DNA from: Syntrophaceae bacterium
Lineage (GTDB): Bacteria; Desulfobacterota; Syntrophia; Syntrophales; UBA2185
Direction: 5' to 3'
Assembly (NCBI GenBank): GCA_017885225.1
Contig: JAFNGM010000272.1
Span: 10,568 to 24,278 of the forward strand
Length of the DNA: 13,711 bases
A program made the position numbers and the translations under genes. Positions 7,528 to 13,711 of the stretch are shown in pieces. The notes under the pieces were generated by a model. The model worked only from the letters and a program-made list of their open reading frames with translations, was not told where the DNA came from and did not search any database. Numbering within the stretch: the first letter of the stretch is position 1; every line of letters starts with the position of its first letter.

Positions 7528-7546
7528 ATTGATGTAATTAATCAAT
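7528..7546. promoter_or_regulatory. Inverted repeat ATTGAT-N7-ATCAAT over the predicted start site
   Basis: The 6-bp arms (7528-7533 and 7541-7546) are perfect and flank 7 bp. The site covers the predicted transcription start of the channel gene, so a repressor could act here. The half-site resembles the FNR half TTGAT, but the FNR box has a 4-bp gap, so I do not call it FNR. AT-rich background lowers confidence. Confidence 0.3.
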
Positions 7547-7597
7547 TTCATTTTTGCTGATGAGTTCATCGCTACCTTAATTAATATACACCATTGT

Positions 7598-7602
7598 GGA
7601 GG
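7598..7602 (+). promoter_or_regulatory. Ribosome binding site deciding a TTG start
   Basis: GGAGG lies 5 nt before the in-frame TTG at 7608. The longer frame would begin at a GTG (7596) that overlaps this site and has no ribosome binding site of its own. Confidence 0.65.
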
Positions 7603-7607
7603 CCTCT

Positions 7608-8612
7608 TTGGTACCTAACAAAAATCTTAAAATTGCCTTGTTGGGTTTATTTTCACTTTTTATCATCGGCACATTCGGTTTTCACATTATTGAAGGATGG
7701 AGCTTATCCGAGTCTCTCTATACAACAGTTACAACCCTCTCTACGGTCGGCTATGGTGATTTTTACCCTCAAACCGAGGAGGGAAGAATATTCACCATCA
7801 TTCTTATCATTTTTGGGGTCGGAACCATGCTCTACACCGTCGTTCTCTTCACGGAAACCATGGTAGAGGCCCGCTTCAGATCAATCCTGGGAAGGGGAAG
7901 GTTGGAAAAAATGCTGAAAAAACTGAACGACCACTATATTATCTGCGGATGCGGCCGGATCGGATATCTCATATGCAAGGAACTGACAGCGGAAAAAATC
8001 GATTTCGTCGTAGTTGATAATAACCCTGAGACTATTCAAAAAATCGAAGAAGAGGGGTTCGTGTATTATAAGGGGGATGCATCTCAGGACAAAACGCTTA
8101 TTGCAGCGGGTATAAAAAGAGCGAAAGGTATTGTCTGTGCACTTCCTACTGATCCGGAGAATCTCTATGTGATCCTTACGGCAAAAGAGCTCAACCCGAA
8201 TATTTATATCCTCTCCCGGTCTGAAGAGATGGAATCCGAACATCGGCTCCTCAGAGCGGGCGCCGATCGTGTTATGTCTCCCTACACGCTGGGAGCAATG
8301 AGGATGGCCATGGCAATTACAAAACCCGCCATGCTCGATTTTATTGAGATCACGACAAGAAGGCAAAGCCTTGAATTGAGAATGGAAGAACTCGAGGTCT
8401 GCGACGGCTCCCCCTTCATCGGAAAATCGCTGGAGGAATCGGAAATTAGAGCGCGTCACGGTCTGATTATCGTGGCGGTGAAAAAAGATACCGGTAAAAT
8501 GATATTCAATCCCCTTGCAAACTACATCATTTCAAATGGGGATAAGCTCATCGCCCTCGGTGAAAATGAGAATGTCAGCCGCTTTGCCAAGGTCTGTGCT
8601 ACAATGGTATGA
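7608..8612 (+). CDS. Two-helix potassium channel with RCK (TrkA-N/TrkA-C) domains
   Basis: This is an MthK/Kch-like inner-membrane K+ channel gated by a cytoplasmic regulatory domain. With the TTG start it has 334 residues. Helix one spans about 7-27 (LKIALLGLFSLFIIGTFGF), the pore loop carries the filter TVGYGD at 46-51, and helix two spans about 61-82. The RCK N-lobe follows, with a Rossmann-type GCGRIG at 114-119 and an acidic D137 ending strand two (VVVDNN), the pattern expected for NAD(H) or related nucleotide binding. A TrkA-C-like lobe occupies about 255-334, ending KLIALGENENVSRF. There is no voltage-sensor helix set. It is probably a monocistronic unit with its own promoter and a hairpin terminator. 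The ligand (Ca2+, nucleotide or c-di-AMP) cannot be told from sequence. Confidence 0.93.
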   Translation: MVPNKNLKIALLGLFSLFIIGTFGFHIIEGWSLSESLYTTVTTLSTVGYGDFYPQTEEGRIFTIILIIFGVGTMLYTVVLFTETMVEARFRSILGRGRLEKMLKKLNDHYIICGCGRIGYLICKELTAEKIDFVVVDNNPETIQKIEEEGFVYYKGDASQDKTLIAAGIKRAKGIVCALPTDPENLYVILTAKELNPNIYILSRSEEMESEHRLLRAGADRVMSPYTLGAMRMAMAITKPAMLDFIEITTRRQSLELRMEELEVCDGSPFIGKSLEESEIRARHGLIIVAVKKDTGKMIFNPLANYIISNGDKLIALGENENVSRFAKVCATMV

Positions 8613-8646
8613 TGACGCTATAACAAGACCTGTTTGAGATATATTT

Positions 8647-8673
8647 GGGTGCATACATATGCCCCCACTTTTT
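8647..8673 (+). terminator. Terminator of the potassium channel gene
   Basis: GGG-T-GCAT (8647-8654) pairs with ATGC-C-CCC (8659-8666) across a 4-nt loop and one T/C mismatch. The stem is followed by AC and TTTTT (8669-8673). It lies 34 nt after the channel stop codon and fits a modest Rho-independent terminator. Confidence 0.6.
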
Positions 8674-8708
8674 CCGCGGATAAAAAATCATTAATCCTCC
8701 ACAATGCC

Positions 8709-10349
8709 TTATGCAAGAGGCTCTCCCCCGTTGAGCGTTTCGTACAGTCTCACGTACGCATCAACCATAGTATCCAGATCATACCTTTTTCTCGCCTCTC
8801 TCATGATCCTCCTGATCTGTCGCTCCCTCACCTCAGGCGATTTCCTGTGAAACTGAACACTCTTTGATAACCCGTACCAGAGTCCGCAGGGATCATAATC
8901 CTTAAAGAGAAACCCGTTCCCGCAATCCGCAGAAGCGCTGTCATCCGTCAACCGCAACTCCTCTATCTTGTCATGATAGCCCCCCGTGTCGCGGTTCGTC
9001 GCCGTCGCTCCAAAAAGATTCCCGATCTGATCTATCTGACCGCACGGCTCATAGAGAGAAGCACCAAAGACGTCACTGGCAGCGGCATAACCAAGCATAG
9101 AGAGTTCCTCGCTGAACCGCTGATACGTGATCTTTCCCCCGGAGGCCCATGCAATCCTTCCCAAAATCTCCTCATGGGTGCGATCACCCTCCACGCCATT
9201 CCCTACAATTGCGATCTGCACATCCCCGTGCTCGATCACAAACTTCAGGGCGATGTCCTCTAAAAGCGCTACACCTTTCTGCGTTTCATCCAGTCGGGAC
9301 GGCCAGTACAGGAGAATCGCATTTGGATCAACGACCAGACCTGTCTTTTTCTGGAACGCTACCAAGTTATCCCTTTTTGCCGCCATGACATCGTTATGAT
9401 GATCATACCTTCTTACAAGGTACTCACAGTTCTCCGGATACAGCCTTGGTGACACAGCATTCATGATGGAAAGCGTCGCACCGAGATGATGCTTCGCCTT
9501 TACCTCCTGCCTTACACTGGGTGGAATGAATGACCTGTCCAGAAAATAATCCTCAATTACCTCTTTGAGAAACTTTTCCCCAACAAAATTGATCAGCGTG
9601 GCGCTCTTAATCGCGGTCGCCTGGCTATCGATGCATCTCCTTCCATACTCATCGGAAAAGTAGATATTCCAGGCGAGACTGTCCACATCCACACCGAAAA
9701 ACATTTCCATTGGGATATGGCCCGTATGTACATTGTGCACGGTATGCAGCACCTGACAACCTCTCGCTTTCGCGTAGGCCGTAATTACACCGCCCGCCAT
9801 CCAATCGTGGCTATGGAGGATGAGCCTGCCGCTATTCTTCGCGCGGACCGTCTTAATGATGTTGTTTACCACTTCCTTCTGAAATTCGGCGGCGTTCAAG
9901 AAGGAATTTCCTGCATAGGCACAAGGAAGATTGGCAAATATGGAAGAGCTCACTAAATGCACCTTGTCAGGATCAACCTTGTATCTGATTTCTCGCCACG
10001 CAGACTCATCAACATTGTTCTCCCCCTGAAAGCGCTTTTTAAGATTCATTGTCGCCAGATGGCAGTTAATCCCTCTCCCCCGGAGCCCTTCACACAACGC
10101 GGAAACCACCTCGCCAAGTCCCCCCGTTTTCCCGGAAATGTACCGGGCAAGATTCCCCATGGACTCCGGCAATCTTCCGGTTTCCGGAGAGATCAGCAAC
10201 ACCGCCGTCTTTTCCGTTTTTTTCAGGATTTCAAATGTTTTCACATTTTCCAGCCTTTTCGACGGATAGAGAGGGTGACGTCGCAGAATCCGATTCCTGA
10301 TGGTAATCCCGGGCAGCTTATGAATTTTATAATTGCCGCGCAGATTCAT
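8709..10349 (-). CDS. Glycogen/starch-synthase-type glycosyltransferase (GT5), divergent
   Basis: This is a GT-B glycosyltransferase that resembles glycogen synthase (ADP- or UDP-glucose to alpha-1,4-glucan). It has 546 residues, a little longer than classical GlgA because of about 45 N-terminal residues. The donor-site motif KTGGLGEVV is at 74-82. HSHDWMAGG (179-187) matches the conserved HxHDW of the family. R352 and K358 in SRLDETQKG fit the phosphate-binding Arg/Lys pair, and EPCG (434-437) carries the acidic residue of the ExCG/E-x7-E region. After EPCG the sequence runs QIDQIGNLFG and then TNRDTGGYHDKI, unlike the usual EPCGLTQ...RRTGGLxDTV, so acceptor or donor use may differ. The ATG at 10347-10349 overlaps the TGA of the upstream small gene as ATGA, which argues for translational coupling. 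A GTG at 10380-10382 would add 11 residues. Confidence 0.85.
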   Translation of the reverse strand: MNLRGNYKIHKLPGITIRNRILRRHPLYPSKRLENVKTFEILKKTEKTAVLLISPETGRLPESMGNLARYISGKTGGLGEVVSALCEGLRGRGINCHLATMNLKKRFQGENNVDESAWREIRYKVDPDKVHLVSSSIFANLPCAYAGNSFLNAAEFQKEVVNNIIKTVRAKNSGRLILHSHDWMAGGVITAYAKARGCQVLHTVHNVHTGHIPMEMFFGVDVDSLAWNIYFSDEYGRRCIDSQATAIKSATLINFVGEKFLKEVIEDYFLDRSFIPPSVRQEVKAKHHLGATLSIMNAVSPRLYPENCEYLVRRYDHHNDVMAAKRDNLVAFQKKTGLVVDPNAILLYWPSRLDETQKGVALLEDIALKFVIEHGDVQIAIVGNGVEGDRTHEEILGRIAWASGGKITYQRFSEELSMLGYAAASDVFGASLYEPCGQIDQIGNLFGATATNRDTGGYHDKIEELRLTDDSASADCGNGFLFKDYDPCGLWYGLSKSVQFHRKSPEVRERQIRRIMREARKRYDLDTMVDAYVRLYETLNGGEPLA

Positions 10350-10528
10350 CGGTGGTTCGTGCAATCCTTCTTCCACAGACACTCATTCTCACATGTGTCC
10401 TTCGTGCGAAAACACGGTTCATACCCCTCACTAATCTGGATATCATGGATCATATCCTGCTTTGTGCGACGAACTCCCGCGTCTACACCCCACGTCATTG
10501 CAATCTGGCGAATCTCCTGAAGCTTCAT
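10346..10528 (-). CDS. Small SAP-like protein with four-cysteine tail
   Basis: This 60-residue protein starts with MKLQEIRQIAMTWGVDAG and TKQDMIHDIQISEG, which match the helix-extended-helix pattern of SAP/Rho-N-type nucleic-acid-binding motifs (about residues 1-34). The tail then holds four cysteines, C39, C46, C50 and C56, in CFRTKDTCENECLWKKDC. Similar small proteins are, to my knowledge, common in deltaproteobacteria, but their role is not established; DNA/RNA binding and metal binding by the cysteines are inferences. A very good ribosome binding site AAGGAGG (10536-10542) lies 7 nt before the ATG. Its stop overlaps the next gene's start as ATGA, so the two products are probably made together. 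It is too short for secure homology by eye beyond this pattern. Confidence 0.75.
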   Translation of the reverse strand: MKLQEIRQIAMTWGVDAGVRRTKQDMIHDIQISEGYEPCFRTKDTCENECLWKKDCTNHR

Positions 10529-10535
10529 TGATAAT

Positions 10536-10542
10536 CCTCCTT
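10536..10542 (-). promoter_or_regulatory. Full-consensus ribosome binding site of the SAP-like gene
   Basis: AAGGAGG on the minus strand with 7-nt spacing to the ATG at 10528 is the strongest such site in the window. It supports the 60-residue gene as real and expressed, and by coupling it may also set the level of the glycosyltransferase. Confidence 0.75.
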
Positions 10543-10631
10543 TGCGTGTAATCTTAATAGATTTAGCGCCTTTACAATAAGTTTACGAAATTTTGTTTAA
10601 GGGCGCAAAATTTCTCTGTAGAACATATTTT

Positions 10632-10659
10632 AATATAATGTAATTCTGATTATTGATAA
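10632..10659 (-). promoter_or_regulatory. Weak promoter candidate upstream of the SAP-like gene
   Basis: On the minus strand TTATCA (10654-10659, 4 of 6) and TATATT (10632-10637, 5 of 6) are 16 bp apart. The leader would be about 95 nt. The 178-bp gap is very AT-rich, so chance matches are likely. Confidence 0.25.
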
Positions 10660-10694
10660 ATACAATACTAATTAAATATTGGGATTATGCCAGG

Positions 10695-10710
10695 ATAATA
10701 CTGGTATTAT
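10695..10710. repeat. Inverted repeat at the stop codon of the PAS-GAF-LuxR gene
   Basis: ATAATAC-TG-GTATTAT has perfect 7-bp arms and includes the TAA stop of the regulator gene at 10707. No U-tract follows on the minus strand, so it is not a standard terminator. It could be an operator for the downstream SAP-like gene or chance in AT-rich DNA. Confidence 0.3.
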
Positions 10711-12416
10711 GAAAAAGATAATAGGTAGGATCTGATGTTCGTTTTTTTGTTCGCAAGGCCAAGTTTTTTTCTAATATTTTCCCTGTGAAAATTAACGGTT
10801 CGCTCGGTAATGTGAAGCAGCTTCGCTATGTCTTTGCTGCGTTTGCCTTCTCTAATATAATGTGCCACATGGATTTCCTGGGGAGTTAAATCCATATATT
10901 TTACAGAGAGATCTCTTGAAAATGAAGAGGTGATCTCGCTGATATTGTTTTCTAGGATATCCGCGTATATCATCTGATCAGGATTCAAGCCGCTTTTCTT
11001 AAGTTTTTTTATGTAGGGATCAATAAGTTTTTTTACATTCGATAATACTCTTTTTTCGAATTCCTTGCTGTCTTCCTCCCTGCGCTTCAGCAAAACTTTC
11101 AGAGCCGTATTGACCTCTTCAAGACTTCGCGACTTGATAAATAATTCCTTTTCTCTCGTTTTTAACTCTTCTCCAGCCCTATGCTGTTCCTCCTGAATGC
11201 TGAGTGCAGAGGCGATTATCCCCATGACCTTTATTTCACTTTCAGAAGGAAAATAGTCATCCTGGTAAACAGCACATAGCGTGCCGATTGGGACGCCGCC
11301 ACATTTCACTTTTTGACCAATATACGTCTGTAGCTTGTAGAGCACAACATTGGGATCGGTCTGCGCATAAGATGTGTGTTGCAGGTCTCTTACGATAAAC
11401 GGCGAATCAAGATCTTTTTTAATAAGATCATAACAGATATGGCCATCAGGCTTATCCACAGGGTTGAAATCCGGAGGCGTATGCCACTGTCCTATTGTGC
11501 AAAGTATACCCCCCTCGATGCGGTTGTAGAGTGCGCAGGTGGCACCCATGATCATCCCGAATAACGCCGTAAGGCGCTGAATATTCTCCATGGGATCGGC
11601 GACAAAACTCAGGAAGCACTCGTTGATTCGTGATAATCGCTCACGCGACACCTTCTTTTCTGTTATATCCCGCGCGATTCCCGCAGTCCCCATCACATTG
11701 CCGCGTTCATCGTAAATAGGGCTTTTTATTGTCTCTACCCAGATACTCTTGCCATCCCTGCCAACCAATGGTTCCTCAATGAGTTTTTGTCTACCGGACT
11801 GCATCACGTCCTTATCCTCTTCCCTGTATTTTTCCGCCAGTTCTCTCGGCCACAACTCCAAATCAGTCCTGCCGCCGATATCCTCCGGCCTGACACCACA
11901 GGCTTTACCGAAAGGCTCATTTACCGCGATATACCTGCTCTCTCTGTCTTTCAACCAGGCGATGTCGGGAATATTGTCAAGAATGGCTTTCTGTTGATGC
12001 TTTGTTTCTTGGAGCTTCTCTTCAATTCGCTTTCGCGCGGTAACATCGCGCAAAATACCATATGACGCAGTACCTCCTCGATATGGTACGTATGAAACAG
12101 ACACCTCTACGACAATTTTTTTCCCGTTCTTTGTAAGCGCAATAAAGTCATAGTGTGGCTCTACGGGCTCGCCCTGCGCTATTTTTTTTATCCTTTCTTC
12201 AATAAAATGGCGGCTCTCGGGAGCAACAAGATTAAACATATTGAACTCAGGACGATTTGCCTCTTCCAACGTTATGTGAAAAATTTCGGAAAATTTCCGA
12301 TTGAAATATTCGAACTTGCCCTCGAAAAGAATATATATGGCATCCTGAGATTGTTCGACTATCGACAAGAAAAGATTTTCTTCACGCTCTTTTTTCAGCA
12401 AATCTTTGTTATCCAC
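10707..12416 (-). CDS. PAS-PAS-GAF sensor fused to LuxR-type HTH
   Basis: This is a 569-residue one-component transcription regulator. In order it has a PAS domain at about 14-128, a second PAS at about 143-255, a GAF domain at about 262-410 (ending KCGGVPIGTLCAVY... and a short helix), a coiled coil at about 412-455, a conserved linker block at about 456-503, and a LuxR/FixJ-type HTH at about 506-566 (LTPQEIHVAHYIREGKRSKD onwards, then TVNFHRENIRKKL). I see no histidine kinase, receiver domain, signal peptide or membrane segment, so the signal should be cytoplasmic. The start is a GTG at 12414-12416, the first start after an in-frame TGA, with no good ribosome binding site; a TTG at codon 6 is an alternative. 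It lies 105 nt downstream of a paralogous regulator. Targets are unknown; the neighbouring SAP/GT5 pair or its own operon are the first candidates. Confidence 0.9.
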   Translation of the reverse strand: MDNKDLLKKEREENLFLSIVEQSQDAIYILFEGKFEYFNRKFSEIFHITLEEANRPEFNMFNLVAPESRHFIEERIKKIAQGEPVEPHYDFIALTKNGKKIVVEVSVSYVPYRGGTASYGILRDVTARKRIEEKLQETKHQQKAILDNIPDIAWLKDRESRYIAVNEPFGKACGVRPEDIGGRTDLELWPRELAEKYREEDKDVMQSGRQKLIEEPLVGRDGKSIWVETIKSPIYDERGNVMGTAGIARDITEKKVSRERLSRINECFLSFVADPMENIQRLTALFGMIMGATCALYNRIEGGILCTIGQWHTPPDFNPVDKPDGHICYDLIKKDLDSPFIVRDLQHTSYAQTDPNVVLYKLQTYIGQKVKCGGVPIGTLCAVYQDDYFPSESEIKVMGIIASALSIQEEQHRAGEELKTREKELFIKSRSLEEVNTALKVLLKRREEDSKEFEKRVLSNVKKLIDPYIKKLKKSGLNPDQMIYADILENNISEITSSFSRDLSVKYMDLTPQEIHVAHYIREGKRSKDIAKLLHITERTVNFHRENIRKKLGLANKKTNIRSYLLSFS

Positions 12417-12521
12417 TTTCGTGTGCCCCGTATCAGCATTTCACTTGAATCCTCGAGTCATTGACCCCTGAATCTTTAAGCTTCTGGTAACTCTTTCGCA
12501 TATGAACCAATAATTATCAAA

Positions 12522-13711
12522 TTATGTCAATGTTAAAAGATATGATCTAAGATTGGCCCTTTTGTTTTTCAGATTCAGTTTATTCCTGATATTGTTCCTG
12601 TGAAAATCAATTGTTCCTGGTGATGCATTCAGTAATTCCGCTATTTCCTTTGTTGTTCTCCCCTCTTTGATGAGATAGGCCACCTGTAGTTCTTTGGGGG
12701 TTAAGGTCATAAATTTAGAGGACAACCTCTGTGAAAAGGGAGATACAATTTCTTTCAAATTTGTCTCAACGATTCCTATGTACGCTTCGTCCTTCGCTTC
12801 CAAACTTCCTCTCTTTAACTTTTCAATGTAGGGCAAGACGAGATGCTTCACGTTCGACAGTGTCCTCTCTGCAAGCTCTTCCTTGTCCACCTCCCTCTGT
12901 TTCAGCAATACTTTGAGGGCCGTATTGAGTTCTTCTAAGTTGCGTGATTTGACCTCCAATTCCTTTTCTCTTTTTTTCAAGGCTCTCTCTGACCTTTTGC
13001 GTTCGGTGATATCTAAAATAGATGCGACGCTCTTTTTTGTTTCCGGGATGATGGCAATGGTCATAAACGCATCTTTGATATGCCCATCCTTGTCCACGAA
13101 TTGAAACTCGTAGTTCCTTGGGGCGTCGTTCGGATCGATCCTTCTTGCACGATGATACTCGCGCATCTTTGGCAGGTCTTCTTCTACAACGAATTCCGTC
13201 CAACTCCTTTTACCCTCCATTTTTTCCCTGGAGATGCCTGACAATTTCTCGAACGCATTATTCACCAGCGATATTTTGGTATCTTCCTCGATGATCATTG
13301 TTGCGGCAGCAGTTGTTTCAAAGATCGACCGATACTTGATCTCCGATTCCCGCAATGCCTCCTCTGCGAATTTGCGCGTGGTTATGTCTCTCAACGAACC
13401 CAATATTTTTATGGGAATGCCGTTCTCATCAAAGACAAGCCGCGAGTATAAAGACACCATAAGAATCCTGCCGTCTCTGTCTTTCATCGCAATCTCGTAG
13501 TCTGTCACCACGCCTATTTTCCCAATGATCCTTAGAAATTCATCCCGTTCCTCCGGATATGCATATATGTCGTATACAGATGTTCCAATCAATTCATCAC
13601 GAGTATATTTAGTAATCCTTTCAACTGATGGTGACAGTTCCTGGATGATTCCACCAAGACCGATCTCATAATAAATATCCTGGATATTTTCATATATATG
13701 TCTGTATTTTT
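12522..13711 (-). CDS. PAS-PAS sensor fused to LuxR-type HTH, N-terminus beyond window
   Basis: This is a paralogue of the neighbouring regulator, without the GAF domain in the part seen. The frame stays open to the window edge: translation from 13709 reads KYRHIYENIQDIYYEIG and continues into IGTSVYDIYAYPEE, a normal PAS beginning. The TTG at 13592 is therefore an internal leucine, not the start. The 395 visible residues hold a PAS at about 1-117, a second PAS at about 121-237, a coiled coil at about 240-285, the linker block, and an HTH at the end (LTPKELQVAYLIKEGRTTKE, then TIDFHRNNIRNKL). From SRNLEE to the end it is about 55% identical to the neighbour by hand alignment. No kinase or receiver domain is seen. 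More PAS domains may precede it. Confidence 0.9.
   Translation of the reverse strand, partial: KYRHIYENIQDIYYEIGLGGIIQELSPSVERITKYTRDELIGTSVYDIYAYPEERDEFLRIIGKIGVVTDYEIAMKDRDGRILMVSLYSRLVFDENGIPIKILGSLRDITTRKFAEEALRESEIKYRSIFETTAAATMIIEEDTKISLVNNAFEKLSGISREKMEGKRSWTEFVVEEDLPKMREYHRARRIDPNDAPRNYEFQFVDKDGHIKDAFMTIAIIPETKKSVASILDITERKRSERALKKREKELEVKSRNLEELNTALKVLLKQREVDKEELAERTLSNVKHLVLPYIEKLKRGSLEAKDEAYIGIVETNLKEIVSPFSQRLSSKFMTLTPKELQVAYLIKEGRTTKEIAELLNASPGTIDFHRNNIRNKLNLKNKRANLRSYLLTLT

Noticed and set aside
7528..7546. FNR binding site
   Set aside because: The half-sites are right but the gap is 7 bp, not the 4 bp of the FNR box.
9957..10520. 187-residue open frame on the plus strand opposite the GT5 and SAP-like genes
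   Set aside because: It is a shadow frame; the minus strand has family motifs, a consensus ribosome binding site and an ATGA overlap.
12525..12535. TTGACA on the minus strand at the end of the last regulator gene as a promoter for the next regulator
   Set aside because: No usable -10 hexamer lies 16-19 bp downstream; it encodes the C-terminal residues of the upstream protein.

Overview
The window looks like chromosome from a Gram-negative anaerobe, most likely a deltaproteobacterium in the broad sense (Syntrophus / Syntrophorhabdus / Desulfobacterota type). This is inferred from two PAS sensors fused to a LuxR-type helix-turn-helix with a family-typical linker, a small SAP-like protein with a cysteine tail ahead of a glycogen-synthase-type glycosyltransferase, a GYD-domain protein, and a dispersed palindromic repeat built on ATTGCGAG...GCAATCT. 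There are no phage, transposase, CRISPR, rRNA or tRNA signals. Most of the window is ordinary metabolic and regulatory DNA.

Left part (1-3460, all minus): read in transcription order, an uncharacterised FAD-dependent dehydrogenase, an M17 leucyl aminopeptidase and the ATP-binding subunit of a peptide/nickel-type ABC importer (cut by the window edge). The genes are tightly spaced and probably form one operon; peptide import and peptide hydrolysis fit together. Divergent from it is a D-2-hydroxyacid dehydrogenase of the glyoxylate/hydroxypyruvate reductase type (3641-4636, plus) with a good sigma-70-like promoter. It is followed by a palindromic repeat, a GYD-domain protein (4859-5152, plus), three short hairpins and a perfect 11-bp terminator-like stem shared with the convergent gene.

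Middle part: a CstA-family carbon-starvation transporter (5317-7074, minus) and a two-helix RCK potassium channel (7608-8612, plus) diverge from a 533-bp gene-free region. That region holds a consensus TTGACA promoter, a perfect 7-bp inverted repeat about 70 bp upstream of the likely transcription start, and a second inverted repeat over the start itself.

Right part (8709-13711, all minus): in transcription order, a PAS-PAS-HTH regulator cut by the window end, a PAS-PAS-GAF-HTH paralogue, then the small SAP/cysteine protein and a divergent GT5 glycosyltransferase joined by an ATGA overlap. The two regulators share about 55% identity (hand count) over their last 140 residues, including a conserved block between coiled coil and HTH that I cannot name.

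I found no convincing new multi-gene system. The best leads are the SAP-Cys/GT5 coupled pair, the shared linker block of the PAS-LuxR paralogues, and the operator-like palindromes of the cstA/channel intergenic region.
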